Assembly (NCBI RefSeq): GCF_000313935.1
Contig: NZ_AMSS01000029.1
Span: 1 to 35,484 of the forward strand
Source of the DNA: Acinetobacter sp. WC-141
GTDB taxonomy: Bacteria > Pseudomonadota > Gammaproteobacteria > Pseudomonadales > Moraxellaceae
Length of the DNA stretch: 35,484 nucleotides
Reading direction: 5' to 3'
The notes beneath the pieces were generated by a model, which did not search any database, was not told the origin of the DNA, and saw only the letters and a list, made by a program, of their open reading frames with translations. Positions within the stretch are counted from its first letter, which is position 1. Each line of letters starts with the position of its first letter. The translations under genes and the position numbers were made by a program. Shown here piece after piece: positions 16,566 through 25,869 of this stretch.

Positions 16566-16991
16566 ATGAATATTCGTATTGCTAAATCGGAAGATACTCA
16601 GGCCATCTGCGATTTGCTTAAACAGATGGGCTACCCACAGCCACTCGCTCTTATCCAAGAAAAATTTGAAATATTACATAGCGACCCTAGAGCGCAGATT
16701 CTGATTGCTGAAGAAGAGAGTAAAATTTGTGGTTTTTTATCGCTTTATTTTATTCCACAAATTGCCTTACAAGGCGATTTTGCCAAAATATGCTATCTGT
16801 GCGTTGATGAGAATATGCGTAGCAAAGGAGTAGGGTGTTTGCTTGTGCATGAAGCAGAAAGGTTAGCAAGGCAACGTGGTTGTGACAGAATGGAACTTCA
16901 TTCTGGAATGCAAAGACCTTTGGCACATCAATTTTACCTCAGAGAAGGCTATGTCGATGCACCAAAGTATTTTCGTAAGGCTTTAAATTAA
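16566..16991 (+). CDS. GNAT-family N-acetyltransferase
   Basis: A 141-residue single-domain acetyltransferase with a very strong ribosome site (GGGGGGAGG just upstream). The acetyl-CoA motif A is clear: Y-L-C-V-D-E-N-M-R-S-K-G-V-G-C-L-L (77-93), with the R/Q-x-x-G-x-G/A loop at 85-90. The ending H-S-G-M-Q-R-P-L-A-H-Q-F-Y-L-R-E-G-Y matches the usual GNAT C-terminus. The acceptor substrate cannot be told. Its TAA overlaps the stop codon of the convergent M23 gene by a shared TTAA. Confidence 0.88.
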   Translation: MNIRIAKSEDTQAICDLLKQMGYPQPLALIQEKFEILHSDPRAQILIAEEESKICGFLSLYFIPQIALQGDFAKICYLCVDENMRSKGVGCLLVHEAERLARQRGCDRMELHSGMQRPLAHQFYLREGYVDAPKYFRKALN

Positions 16992-17797
16992 CGAGCTGTA
17001 TTTAGGAAAAGCTGAGGATCTACCCGAGCATTATTCAGGCTCATGCCCCAATGTAGGTGAGGGCCTGTTACACGTCCAGTTTTGCCTACTAAGCCTAAAG
17101 TTTCACCTTGGCGAATATGTTGACCTTTCTCTACTTTAATTGCGCTTAAATGGCAGAACATGCTGATTAAGCCTTGCCCATGATCAATCAATACAGTTTG
17201 ACCATTAAAAAAATAAGATCCAGTTTGGATTACAATACCATCTGCTGGTGCAACGACTTTTTGTCCTACGGGTGCAGGGATATCTAAACCTGAGTGAGGT
17301 GCGCGTTCTTCACCATTAAAGAAGCGTTTTCGACCAAAAGAATTGGTAAATTTGCCTGATGTAGGACGTATAAATGCTGGCAGGGTTTGCCATGAACTTT
17401 GTGTAAATGAGCTATATACATCATTTTGTTCTTTAGCTTCTTGGGCGTAGCGGTCTAGTTGACTCTGATTGGGATTCACATAATCTTGGTTAGTAACTTT
17501 TATTCGTTGTTCAGCATAAGGATAGGACTTAACTTCTATTTGAATAGGGGTTTTGTTCGTATCAAGTTGTACAGTCCCAAGCGGGGTAGATAATGGAATA
17601 CCCACAACAGCATAACGCTGCTGGCCTTCCTGACTAATTAAAACTGGCTTTTGCTGGAAAGTGACCTGAGTAATATCGCTAGTTAAGGGTATAACTGCGA
17701 TCCCACCGGGTCTTCGGGAGTCTTGTGGAAGCTGAGCGATTGCCAGTGCCGAAGTAAAAAGACAAGTTGTTGTTAATAGAATATGTTTAAAGTGCAT
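16988..17797 (-). CDS. Secreted M23-family (LytM) peptidase
   Basis: A 269-residue protein with a signal peptide (hydrophobic residues 4-20, likely cut after A-I-A near residue 21), so it acts in the periplasm. Residues about 25-110 form an N-terminal domain rich in beta strands. The C-terminal LytM domain has all zinc ligands and the catalytic His: H168-x-x-x-D172, H216 and H247-x-H249 (G-P-H-L-H-W). Such enzymes cut peptide crosslinks in peptidoglycan; with the motif complete it should be an active endopeptidase rather than an EnvC/NlpD-type activator, an inference. It is convergent with the GNAT gene and divergent from clpB. Confidence 0.92.
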   Translation of the reverse strand: MHFKHILLTTTCLFTSALAIAQLPQDSRRPGGIAVIPLTSDITQVTFQQKPVLISQEGQQRYAVVGIPLSTPLGTVQLDTNKTPIQIEVKSYPYAEQRIKVTNQDYVNPNQSQLDRYAQEAKEQNDVYSSFTQSSWQTLPAFIRPTSGKFTNSFGRKRFFNGEERAPHSGLDIPAPVGQKVVAPADGIVIQTGSYFFNGQTVLIDHGQGLISMFCHLSAIKVEKGQHIRQGETLGLVGKTGRVTGPHLHWGMSLNNARVDPQLFLNTAR

Positions 17798-17941
17798 TTT
17801 TCATTTCAAAACGAGTAGTAAACTAACAAGATAAACTAAAGCTTAAACAATAAATTCTCAATGAAGAGTTTGTGAAAAGACTAGTACGAATAAGCAGAAG
17901 CTAAATATTCAAGTATTTTAATAAAATGTAGCTGAACTGTA

Positions 17942-17970
17942 CTTGAAATATATACAAAACAATCCCATAT
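17942..17970 (+). promoter_or_regulatory. Sigma-32 (RpoH) heat-shock promoter of clpB
   Basis: CTTGAAA at 17942-17948 and CCCATAT at 17964-17970 match the sigma-32 consensus CTTGAAA/CCCATnT with a 15-bp spacer. It lies about 120 bp before the clpB start in the 299-bp gap between the M23 gene and clpB. Confidence 0.85.
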
Positions 17971-18096
17971 TATAATGGAGTTTTACTCATTGTTGTTTTA
18001 TTAACATTATGAAAAATATATAAAAATTTATTTGAAATCCGAAGAAGTGTTCCCATCTATTACACAAGTACAAATTTGTTGTGAGGAATAACAAGA

Positions 18097-20676
18097 ATGC
18101 GTTTTGAAAAATTTACAAACCGCTTGCAGCAAGCCCTTTCAGATGCTCAATCTTTAGCGATGGGTAAAGACCATACCTCAATCGCAGGTATTCATATTTT
18201 GTCTACCCTATTAGAAGAGCCATCAAATATTAGTTTGTTGCAACAAGCAGGTGCACGGTTACCTGAGCTTAAACAAAAGCTTGAGCAAGCTATAAAAGAT
18301 GCTCCAACCATCGCGAATCCGACTGGGGATGTCAATTTAAACCCTGAAGCTGTTAAAGCGCTTAATTTAGCCGATAGATATGCGCAAAAAGCGGGTGATG
18401 AATTTTTGTCAACTGACTGGGTCCTATTAGGGCTAGCAGAGACAGGCGAAACTAAAAATATTTTAAGTGCCGTAGGTGTAACCCCTGACAGCTTACGCAA
18501 AGTAATTGAACATATTCGAGGTAGTGACAAAGTCATGAGTAATAATCACGAAGATCAACGTGACTCACTTAATAAATATACGATAGATTTAACTGAACGT
18601 GCTTTATCGGGAAAACTTGATCCGGTGATTGGACGTGATGACGAAATCCGCCGTACTATTCAGGTCTTGTCACGTCGTACAAAAAACAACCCTGTACTCA
18701 TTGGTGAACCAGGGGTAGGTAAAACCGCTATTGTTGAAGGTTTGGCACAGCGTATTGTAAATGGTGAAGTACCAGAAGGTTTAAAAAGCAAACGTGTTTT
18801 ATCATTAGATTTAGGTTCATTACTTGCTGGTGCTAAATATCGTGGTGAGTTTGAAGAACGTCTAAAAGCTGTTTTAAAAGATTTGGCAAAACATGAAGGC
18901 GAAATCATCCTGTTTATTGACGAGCTACATACGCTTGTAGGTGCAGGTAAAGGTGATGGCGCAATGGATGCAGGTAATATGTTAAAACCTGCATTGGCAC
19001 GCGGTGAGTTACGCTGTGTGGGTGCGACAACTTTAGATGAATATCGCCAATATATTGAAAAAGATGCTGCATTAGAGCGTCGTTTCCAAAAAGTGTTGGT
19101 TGATGAGCCAAGCGTTGAAGATACCATTGCGATTTTACGTGGTCTAAAAGAGAAATATGCTACTCACCATGGTGTGCAAATTTTAGACTCAGCGATTATT
19201 GCAGCGGCTAAAATGTCTCATCGTTACATCACTGATCGTCAATTACCAGATAAAGCAATTGACTTGATTGATGAGGCAGCTTCTCGTATTAAGATGGAAA
19301 TTGACTCTAAACCAGAAGCGCTTGATAAGCTTGATCGCCGTTTAATCCAGTTGAAGATGCAATTGGAAGCTGTAAAAAAAGATGAAGATGTAGGCAGTAA
19401 AGCTGAAGTCACTCATCTTGAAAAACAGATTGCTGAAGTCGAGAAAGAATACAACGATCTTGAAGAAATCTGGAAATCTGAAAAGACTCTTGTCGAAGGT
19501 ACTAAACAGGCTCAGGTTGAACTTGATAAAGCGCGTATTGCTTTTGAGAAGGCTCAGCGTGAGGGTGATTTGGCTGAAGCAGCACGTTTACAATATGGTG
19601 TAATTCCAGAGCTTCAAAAACAACTTGAGCAAGACGAAGTTGCAGAAGAAAACGAAGAGCCAAAACTTATTCGTACTAAAGTGACTGAAAATGAAATTGC
19701 TGAAGTCGTTAGTGCCGCAACAGGAATTCCGGTTGCGAAAATGCTGCAAGGCGAGCGTGAAAAACTACTCAATATGGAAGGTTTTTTACATGACCGCGTT
19801 GTAGGGCAAGATGAAGCTGTGGTTGCCGTTTCGAATGCCGTTCGTCGTTCGCGTGCAGGCTTGTCCGATCCGAATCGTCCAAGTGGTTCATTCTTGTTCT
19901 TGGGGCCAACAGGTGTTGGTAAAACTGAGTTAACAAAAGCGCTAGCGAACTTTTTGTTTGACAGTGATGATGCCATGATTCGTATCGATATGAGTGAATT
20001 CATGGAGAAACATTCGGTGAGCCGTTTGGTTGGTGCGCCTCCGGGTTATGTGGGTTATGAAGAAGGTGGTGTTTTAACCGAAGCTGTTCGCCGTAAACCA
20101 TATAGTGTGGTGCTATTTGATGAGGTTGAAAAAGCGCATCCAGATGTATTCAATATCTTGCTACAAGTGTTGGATGATGGACGTTTAACAGACTCACAAG
20201 GTCGAGTAGTAGACTTTAAAAACACTGTGATTGTGATGACTTCGAACTTGGGTTCACAAGATGTACGTGAGCTAGGTGAGGGTGCAACTGACGATGAAGT
20301 ACGTGCTATTGTAATGAGTGCGGTAAGTCAGCATTTCCGTCCGGAATTTATTAACCGGATTGATGAGCTTGTGATTTTCCATTCACTCAAAAAAGCACAA
20401 ATTCGAGGCATTGCCGATATTCAGTTGGATCGATTACGTTCACGACTTGTTGATCGTGATATGAGCTTGAATGTAGATGATACAGCCTTTGATTTATTGA
20501 TTGATGCTGGTTTCGACCCTGTATATGGCGCGCGCCCGTTAAAACGTGCGATTCAACAACAGATTGAAAACACATTAGCTCAAAAAATCTTATCGGGTGA
20601 TTTTGTCGCAGGCGATACCATTTTAGTTAAAGGCGAAAATGGGCATTTAGTCTTCGATAAAATGAAACTTATCTAA
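18097..20676 (+). CDS. clpB: ATP-dependent protein disaggregase ClpB
   Basis: An 859-residue Hsp100 chaperone that, with DnaK, pulls proteins out of aggregates. The N domain (1-145) is followed by the first AAA+ ring with Walker A G-E-P-G-V-G-K-T (203-210), a coiled-coil M domain (about 400-525) that distinguishes ClpB from ClpA, and the second AAA+ ring with Walker A G-P-T-G-V-G-K-T (603-610) and the conserved [14 protein letters not shown]. There is no ClpP-binding I-G-F/L loop signature that I can see. Length and domains are normal. It is a single-gene transcript, with a sigma-32 promoter before it and a strong hairpin after it. Confidence 0.98.
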   Translation: MRFEKFTNRLQQALSDAQSLAMGKDHTSIAGIHILSTLLEEPSNISLLQQAGARLPELKQKLEQAIKDAPTIANPTGDVNLNPEAVKALNLADRYAQKAGDEFLSTDWVLLGLAETGETKNILSAVGVTPDSLRKVIEHIRGSDKVMSNNHEDQRDSLNKYTIDLTERALSGKLDPVIGRDDEIRRTIQVLSRRTKNNPVLIGEPGVGKTAIVEGLAQRIVNGEVPEGLKSKRVLSLDLGSLLAGAKYRGEFEERLKAVLKDLAKHEGEIILFIDELHTLVGAGKGDGAMDAGNMLKPALARGELRCVGATTLDEYRQYIEKDAALERRFQKVLVDEPSVEDTIAILRGLKEKYATHHGVQILDSAIIAAAKMSHRYITDRQLPDKAIDLIDEAASRIKMEIDSKPEALDKLDRRLIQLKMQLEAVKKDEDVGSKAEVTHLEKQIAEVEKEYNDLEEIWKSEKTLVEGTKQAQVELDKARIAFEKAQREGDLAEAARLQYGVIPELQKQLEQDEVAEENEEPKLIRTKVTENEIAEVVSAATGIPVAKMLQGEREKLLNMEGFLHDRVVGQDEAVVAVSNAVRRSRAGLSDPNRPSGSFLFLGPTGVGKTELTKALANFLFDSDDAMIRIDMSEFMEKHSVSRLVGAPPGYVGYEEGGVLTEAVRRKPYSVVLFDEVEKAHPDVFNILLQVLDDGRLTDSQGRVVDFKNTVIVMTSNLGSQDVRELGEGATDDEVRAIVMSAVSQHFRPEFINRIDELVIFHSLKKAQIRGIADIQLDRLRSRLVDRDMSLNVDDTAFDLLIDAGFDPVYGARPLKRAIQQQIENTLAQKILSGDFVAGDTILVKGENGHLVFDKMKLI

Positions 20677-20695
20677 ACTTTTTCTGCTAAAACCG

Positions 20696-20728
20696 AAAAG
20701 AGAATATGGAAACATATTCTCTTTTTTT
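20696..20728 (+). terminator. Rho-independent terminator after clpB
   Basis: AAAAGAGAATATG (20696-20708), GAAA loop, CATATTCTCTTTT (20713-20725) and more T residues. The perfect 13-bp stem also lies just beyond the stop of the convergent CinA-like gene and may serve both. Confidence 0.92.
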
Positions 20729-21219
20729 TATGATAAGGATGTTTGTGTTGTTGTGAGTAAAGCGACTAAGGCATCTGAAACTTTCTGAGTTAATGTTTTT
20801 AATTTTTGTTCGGAGTGGCCAGATAAAAAATAATGGTAATGATAAATACGTTCTTGATAAGAAATACAAATAAAAAAAGTACCTACAGGCTTTTCTGTGG
20901 TTTCACTTCCTCCAGATTTTAATAGACCCGTACAACTTACAATAAGATCTGCTTGTTGAAATAACGTTTGGCCCAGCCTACACATTTGTTCTGTGACTTG
21001 TGGCGACTCGGCCGTGTAGGTCTCTATTAACTTTGGATCGATATTTAAAATACTAACTTTAATGCTGGGGTCGTAACTCACTAAACCACCAAGTAAAATG
21101 TCTGCACCACTATTTTTATGAATGGAAAATTGACTCGTTAAATAACCAGAACTGGCACTTTCAATAAATGCAATTTTGAGTTGACGATCTTCTAATAGTT
21201 GGCAGCAGTGCTGAAGCAT
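20728..21219 (-). CDS. CinA C-terminal domain protein (PncC-like), divergent
   Basis: A 163-residue stand-alone CinA-C domain. The family's nicotinamide-nucleotide amidase PncC turns NMN into NaMN for NAD recycling. Retained landmarks are E-S (20-21, with S21 as the candidate nucleophile), G-G-L-V-S-Y-D-P-S-I-K with K54, S-C-T-G-L and E-K-P-V-G-T (109-114). Unusual: the normal T-A-E-S-C-T-G-G reads F-I-E-S-A-S-S-G here, and T-G-I-A-G-P-x-G-G is T-G-L-L-K-S-G-G. These changes around the active site mean amidase activity is uncertain. Convergent with clpB. Confidence 0.75.
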   Translation of the reverse strand: MLQHCCQLLEDRQLKIAFIESASSGYLTSQFSIHKNSGADILLGGLVSYDPSIKVSILNIDPKLIETYTAESPQVTEQMCRLGQTLFQQADLIVSCTGLLKSGGSETTEKPVGTFFICISYQERIYHYHYFLSGHSEQKLKTLTQKVSDALVALLTTTQTSLS

Positions 21220-21304
21220 TATTTCACCTCGAATGGTGTTTATTTATAAATAAATTCAATTCACAGATAAATTACAAAATCACAGTAAGTGATTTAAAGG
21301 TGTC

Positions 21305-21343
21305 ATTCAAGTGTGTGATAAAAATCTATAAAACTACTTGAAT
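21305..21343. repeat. 8-bp inverted repeat ATTCAAGT / ACTTGAAT in the intergenic gap
   Basis: Arms at 21305-21312 and 21336-21343 are 23 bp apart, in the 260-bp gap between the divergent CinA-like and small secreted protein genes. They could be a regulator site; nothing else is seen in this gap. Confidence 0.35.
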
Positions 21344-21479
21344 ATTCACAAAATGCCTGTGAAAAAAGTCAGGTTTAAAAATGATCAATGTTAACTGTCG
21401 GGAAGTTTATTTATAACATTGCGACATGCTTAAAAAATTGTTAATTTTGTTCGATATAACAAACAATAACAATTTTAGG

Positions 21480-21905
21480 ATGAAGGAAATGAACAATAAA
21501 CAAGGGTGTATGCTGGCAATTTTGAGCGGCGTGTCTATATTATTATCAAATACATGGGCAGTACAACCAATGTCGGAAAGTGCGCTTGCAACTCAAACTG
21601 GAGCGATAACGACATCTTTACCCGTCATTATTGCGAAAGCTCAGGATGATGCTAAAAAACCTGCGATAGAACAACAACAAGTACGTCAGGCGTTAGGAGA
21701 TAACTATTTACAGCAGGTTCGATGGGATGCGCTTAGAACTAGCGTACTTTCTCCTTATCAAGAACAAAAACAAAATCATGTTATTGATAGTAAAGAAAAG
21801 AAGAAGTTAGAAATGATTGCATTACCTGAAAGAGCAGATCGATTTACACGTTATGATTTTGAGTCAAAAAATGTTCATGGTGAGGTTATTATTACCGTGA
21901 AGTAA
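21480..21905 (+). CDS. Small secreted protein of unknown function
   Basis: About 141 residues from ATG 21480 (or 138 from ATG 21489); the ORF could reach back to 21426, but that would put an extra segment before the signal peptide. The N-terminus M-K-E-M-N-N-K then a hydrophobic stretch and A-V-Q gives a secretion signal. The mature start contains M-S-E-S-A-L-A-x-Q-T-G, reminiscent of the S-D/E-x-x-L-x-x-V/T-G segment at the mature end of several Acinetobacter surface proteins (DUF6160/FilA type); this likeness is from memory. The rest is polar, with R-F-T-R-Y-D-F near the C-terminus. Its last codons form one arm of a 14-bp hairpin. Function unknown. Confidence 0.65.
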   Translation: MKEMNNKQGCMLAILSGVSILLSNTWAVQPMSESALATQTGAITTSLPVIIAKAQDDAKKPAIEQQQVRQALGDNYLQQVRWDALRTSVLSPYQEQKQNHVIDSKEKKKLEMIALPERADRFTRYDFESKNVHGEVIITVK

Positions 21906-21915
21906 TAATAACCTC
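21882..21915. terminator. 14-bp perfect hairpin spanning the stop codon of the small secreted protein gene
   Basis: GAGGTTATTATTAC (21882-21895) and GTAATAATAACCTC (21902-21915) pair with a 6-base loop. The right arm contains the TAA at 21903-21905, and rlmKL ends 9 bp further on from the opposite side. No T run follows in either direction, so this is an atypical, possibly bidirectional, 3' structure. Confidence 0.6.
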
Positions 21916-21923
21916 TAAGCTCA

Positions 21924-24134
21924 TTAATATTGATCTAGAGCAGGGTGCTGAATTTTCCACGCACGGTGGATTTTTTGATTACGTTTAAAATCAAGGCCAA
22001 TTGTTTCAGAAGTGATTTCTTCAACCTGAAAAATAGCTTCAATTTCTTCGTCCATTTCAAAACCGCGATAGTTATTCGAGAAATAGAGCGTACCCTCACT
22101 GTGCAAACGGTTCATTGCACGCTTAATCAGTGAGATGTGGTCACGTTGTACATCGAATGTACCATAGAATTTTTTAGAGTTTGAGAATGTTGGTGGATCA
22201 ATAAAAATAAGGTCGTATTGTTCATGACCTTCTTTTAACCACTCAAAACAGTCACTAGCAAAGAACATATGTTGTTCATCTGCATGATCTACAGTTAAGC
22301 CATTTAGAACAAAGTTTTCTTTTGACCAGTTTAGGTAAGTGTTAGATAAATCGACACTTGTTGTACTTGCAGCACCGCCAAGCGCAGCATGTAAGCTTGC
22401 TGTAGACGTGTAACTATATAAGTTCAAGAAGTGTTTACCACGTGCCTCTTGAGCAATACGTAAACGCATTTGTCGGTGATCAAGGAATAAACCTGTGTCT
22501 AGGTAATCAGTCAGGTTAACTAAAATTTTAGCTTTACCTTCTTGAACGATAAAACGTTTTGAAGCTGTACTTTGTTTCGTATATTGAGTTGTACCAGTTT
22601 GGCGTGCACGTGTCTTAATAAAGATGGCATCACGGTTTAAACCAGTAACAGCACGAATTGCAGCAAGTGCTAAATTAAAACGTTTTTTAGCTTTTTCTGG
22701 ATCAATTGTTTTTGGTGGTGCGTATTCCTGAACATGTAAACGGTCACCATATAAGTCAACAGCGACATTAAAGTCAGGTAAGTCTGCATCATACAAACGT
22801 AAGCAATAAACATTTTCTTTCGTTGCCCATTTTTTCAAGGCAGTCATATTTTTTTGCAAACGATTAGCGAAGTCTTGAGCTTCTTCCATTTCAATAGGTT
22901 GAGCTTGCCAAGTTGCTAAAAATGGTTGAGTTACTTTTTCTGGTTTGATTACGCCGAAACGAATATAAATTGGCAACTTACCATTCATTAAGCGTAAGGT
23001 TTCAGGCGCTTCAAAGGCTAGAACATCAGATTGTTCAATTTGAGCTGCAATAACTGCTGCATATTGATTTGGGAAATGTTTTTGTAAAAGCGCTGATAAA
23101 CCTAAGTATAGAGAACGGTTTGAAGCTTTTTCACCTAAACGTTCACCATAAGGCGGGTTAGTCACAATAAATGCAGTTTTGCCTTCAGCAGCAAAATCTG
23201 GCCAATCCGCTAAAGTACGCTCTTCGATTTGAATCTGACCTAACAAATTTTCAAAGCCTGCCGCAATAATGTTTTCACGGGTTGCTTTAATTGCTTCCCA
23301 GTCTGCATCGTAGGCATAAAATTTAGGTAAAGGTAATTGAAGTGCCTTTTCGTGGCGTTCAGCTGCTTCTGCTTTAAGTGAAAGCCAAAGGTCGCGGTCA
23401 TGACCATGCCAGCCATTAAATCCAAAACGGCGAACAAGCCCTGGTGCGCGGTCAGTTAAAATCATTAATGCTTCAATGATAAATGTGCCCGAACCACACA
23501 TTGGGTCGAGTATGATTTCTGGATTACGCTGTTTGAGCTGAGCTTTTTGCAAAATTGCCGCAGCAAGGTTTTCTTTAATTGGTGCATCTGTCATATAACG
23601 GCGGTAGCCACGTTTATGTAGCGAATCACCTGATAAATCTAGACAGTAGGTATGTTCAGTTTTACCTGCTAAAGCGTAGATCGTAATTTCTGGTTGTTTG
23701 GTGTCAATGCTAGGACGGCGGCCTACAGCTTCCATAAAAGAATCAACAACGCCATCTTTTACACGTAGTGTAGCAAATTGCGAATTGACCATGATTTCAC
23801 GTTCTGCATGCAAGCGAATTGCAAAGGTACTTTGTGGTGCAAAAACAAGTGACCAGTCAAAGCTCATTGCACCTTCGTAGAGTTCTTCTGCGACATCACG
23901 TGCATCGTGCGTAAAATCAAGTTCATAAGTATGAATAGGAAGTAAAACACGAGAAGCGAGACGCGACCACATACAAATGCGGTAAGCTTGTTCAAGCGTC
24001 CCTTCAATGATTAAACGTCCTGCTTTACGTTCTGTCACTTTGGTGCCAAGTTGTTCTATTTCTTCTTGTAAGAGGGGTTCTAAACCATCAGCACAAGTAA
24101 TCCAATAGTGGTTTAAACGTAAAGAGGTATTCAT
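21924..24134 (-). CDS. rlmL: 23S rRNA bifunctional methyltransferase RlmKL
   Basis: 736 residues from ATG 24134, where the sequence M-N-T-S-L-R-L-N-H-Y-W-I begins as in Acinetobacter RlmL; ATG 24155 would add seven residues. It makes m2G2445 and m7G2069 in 23S rRNA. Order: THUMP domain (about 45-160), RlmL methyltransferase with D-P-M-C-G-S-G-T (about 215-225) and the N-P-P-Y catalytic motif near 325, then the RlmK half with the D-P-P-T-F motif near 644 and S-N-N-Y-R-G. The fused form is the gamma-proteobacterial arrangement. It stands alone and is convergent with the small secreted protein gene. Confidence 0.95.
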   Translation of the reverse strand: MNTSLRLNHYWITCADGLEPLLQEEIEQLGTKVTERKAGRLIIEGTLEQAYRICMWSRLASRVLLPIHTYELDFTHDARDVAEELYEGAMSFDWSLVFAPQSTFAIRLHAEREIMVNSQFATLRVKDGVVDSFMEAVGRRPSIDTKQPEITIYALAGKTEHTYCLDLSGDSLHKRGYRRYMTDAPIKENLAAAILQKAQLKQRNPEIILDPMCGSGTFIIEALMILTDRAPGLVRRFGFNGWHGHDRDLWLSLKAEAAERHEKALQLPLPKFYAYDADWEAIKATRENIIAAGFENLLGQIQIEERTLADWPDFAAEGKTAFIVTNPPYGERLGEKASNRSLYLGLSALLQKHFPNQYAAVIAAQIEQSDVLAFEAPETLRLMNGKLPIYIRFGVIKPEKVTQPFLATWQAQPIEMEEAQDFANRLQKNMTALKKWATKENVYCLRLYDADLPDFNVAVDLYGDRLHVQEYAPPKTIDPEKAKKRFNLALAAIRAVTGLNRDAIFIKTRARQTGTTQYTKQSTASKRFIVQEGKAKILVNLTDYLDTGLFLDHRQMRLRIAQEARGKHFLNLYSYTSTASLHAALGGAASTTSVDLSNTYLNWSKENFVLNGLTVDHADEQHMFFASDCFEWLKEGHEQYDLIFIDPPTFSNSKKFYGTFDVQRDHISLIKRAMNRLHSEGTLYFSNNYRGFEMDEEIEAIFQVEEITSETIGLDFKRNQKIHRAWKIQHPALDQY

Positions 24135-24155
24135 AAACTCGATTGACCAAAACAT

Positions 24156-24373
24156 ATAAATATTAACAATGCAAAGTTTAACGTATTTTGATGTCTAAAG
24201 GTTTTTAAATTATTGCAACCTATCATTTAGCAACCAATAAACTGATTTTTAAAGAGTAATACCTTGTAATTGGTATGTATTTTGCTAGACCAAGATTATT
24301 GATGGTTATTTATTTAACAGACAAAGTCGATTTTTAACCATTTTTATAATTTTAATGGATGGGGACGTTATAA
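24156..24373. other. Divergent intergenic region between rlmKL and the next gene
   Basis: AT-rich gap of about 220 bp. It must hold promoters for both divergent genes; no convincing operator, RNA or ORF is seen. Confidence 0.4.
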
Positions 24374-24718
24374 ATGAAAGACATGATGGGGAATGGTTTT
24401 ATTGCTAATGCGGATGCTTTCTCAGTGGCCACACAAATATATGTACGTATGCGTAGAGTGACAGGGCGGGTAATAGATGCAATGTATGTAATTCAAAATA
24501 AAGATTATGCAAAATATGTAATTACGGTGGCGTTAGAAACAGAGGATGATGAATTAAAACGATGTGTTGAGCGATTAAGATCGTTAGTTGACACACTGCC
24601 AGAACCTCCTCAAAAAGAAACACTCGCTGTGGCTAAGGTCGATGAAGAGCCAGAAATAACAGCCGAAGACATTTATCGAGCACAAGTTCCACATCATTAT
24701 ATTGGTGCTTTAAGGTAA
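24374..24718 (+). CDS. Conserved hypothetical protein upstream of pyrB
   Basis: A 114-residue acidic, soluble-looking protein starting at ATG 24374 with GGGGA about 10 bp upstream. The first 60 residues form probable helices (A-T-Q-I-Y-V-R-M-R-R-V-T-G-R-V-I-D-A-M-Y-V) with a D-Y-A-K-Y-V strand-like segment. The second half has a long charged helix (E-D-D-E-L-K-R-C-V-E-R-L-R) and a Pro/Glu-rich tail. I do not recognise a family. A long hairpin separates it from pyrB, so it is probably a separate transcript. Confidence 0.7.
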   Translation: MKDMMGNGFIANADAFSVATQIYVRMRRVTGRVIDAMYVIQNKDYAKYVITVALETEDDELKRCVERLRSLVDTLPEPPQKETLAVAKVDEEPEITAEDIYRAQVPHHYIGALR

Positions 24719-24722
24719 TCTC

Positions 24723-24762
24723 GAATAAGACCTTAAATTTTGGTCAATTTAGGGTCTTATTC
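24723..24762 (+). terminator. 17-bp hairpin without a T run, between the hypothetical gene and pyrB
   Basis: GAATAAGACCTTAAATT (24723-24739) pairs with AATTTAGGGTCTTATTC (24746-24762), with one T-G pair and a 6-base loop. It follows the stop codon by 4 bp. With no U tract it may work as a Rho-independent-like or 3'-protective structure. Confidence 0.6.
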
Positions 24763-24840
24763 TGTAAAGTTCTTCTGCGAAAAGAGCGGAATTCAGCTAC
24801 ACTATGCACGTTTTCGCGATTCGACCCATAGGAATCCATT

Positions 24841-25857
24841 ATGCATATTGCAGCGTTGCATCAGCCGAGCCAGGTTCAGCTCAATCAGGACGGAAATTTA
24901 AAACATTTTTTAACAATTGAGGGACTTTCAAAAGAAAACCTCACGAAGATTTTAGATACCGCACAAAGCTTTTTAGATGATAATAATAATTTAATTAACC
25001 GCCCGCTCTTAGAGGGATTGACGGTTATGAATCTTTTCTTTGAAAACTCCACCCGTACTCGTACTACTTTTGAAGCAGCAGCAAAACGCTTGTCTGCCAA
25101 TGTATTGAATATTGATATTGCACGTTCAAGTACTTCAAAAGGTGAAACGCTACGAGATACGCTTTGGAACCTTGAAGCAATGGCTGCCGATATTTTTGTT
25201 GTCCGCCATTCATCTTCGGGCGCTGCACATTTCATTGCTAAAGATGTATGTCCAAAAGTCGCAATTATTAATGCTGGAGATGGCCGTCATGCCCATCCAA
25301 CGCAAGCGATGCTTGATATGCTTACCATTCGCCGTGAAACAAAGAAACCGTTTGAAGAGTTGAGTGTTGCGATTATTGGAGACATCAAACACTCTCGCGT
25401 AGCACGTTCTGATGTAGCAGCATTACAAACTCTAGGTTGTAAAGATATTCGCGTGATTGCACCGAATACATTATTGCCAGTGGGTTTTTCGGAATATGGC
25501 GAGCATGTCCGGTTGTTTAATAACATGGATGCAGGGATCGCAGATTGTGATGTGATTATTGCTCTACGTATTCAAAATGAGCGTATTGACTCTCCGGCAT
25601 TATCTTCACAGTCTGAATTTTATAGAATGTATGGCTTAAACAAAGAACGTCTTGGTTTAGCTAAACCAGACTGTATTGTAATGCACCCGGGGCCAATGAA
25701 TCGTGGTGTAGAAATTGATTCAAGTGTTGCTGATGGAGACCAGTCGGTTATTTTGAAACAAGTCACCAACGGTATTGCTGTTCGTATGGCTGTATTGGCT
25801 TTATCAATGCAAGGCCAACTCCAAGAGCAAGGTTTAATTGAAGCGATTACGTTGTAA
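24841..25857 (+). CDS. pyrB: Aspartate carbamoyltransferase, catalytic chain
   Basis: A 338-residue enzyme that joins carbamoyl phosphate and aspartate, the first committed step of UMP synthesis. Carbamoyl-phosphate-binding S-T-R-T-R is at 70-74, the S-x-x-K-G-E segment with K100 contributes from the adjacent subunit, R-H-S-S-S-G is at 122-127, H-P-T-Q at 152-155, and M-H-P-G-P-M-N-R-G near 280. The longer N-terminal extension (about 20 residues) fits the Pseudomonas-type ATCase, which assembles with an inactive dihydroorotase instead of PyrI. The next gene encodes exactly such a protein, 12 bp downstream. Confidence 0.97.
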   Translation: MHIAALHQPSQVQLNQDGNLKHFLTIEGLSKENLTKILDTAQSFLDDNNNLINRPLLEGLTVMNLFFENSTRTRTTFEAAAKRLSANVLNIDIARSSTSKGETLRDTLWNLEAMAADIFVVRHSSSGAAHFIAKDVCPKVAIINAGDGRHAHPTQAMLDMLTIRRETKKPFEELSVAIIGDIKHSRVARSDVAALQTLGCKDIRVIAPNTLLPVGFSEYGEHVRLFNNMDAGIADCDVIIALRIQNERIDSPALSSQSEFYRMYGLNKERLGLAKPDCIVMHPGPMNRGVEIDSSVADGDQSVILKQVTNGIAVRMAVLALSMQGQLQEQGLIEAITL

Positions 25858-25869
25858 GGAATGGATCAC

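Noticed and set aside
18660..19127. 155-codon minus-strand ORF inside clpB
   Set aside because: Shadow of the strongly conserved clpB frame; no start signal and no recognisable domain.
21344..21365. Cyclic-AMP receptor (Vfr/Crp) site near TCACA...TGTGA
   Set aside because: The half sites are in the reverse order and the spacing is 7, unlike TGTGA-N6-TCACA.
24719..24840. Pyrimidine attenuator or PyrR site in front of pyrB
   Set aside because: The only hairpin lacks a T run and follows the upstream gene directly; no leader ORF or anti-terminator alternative was seen.
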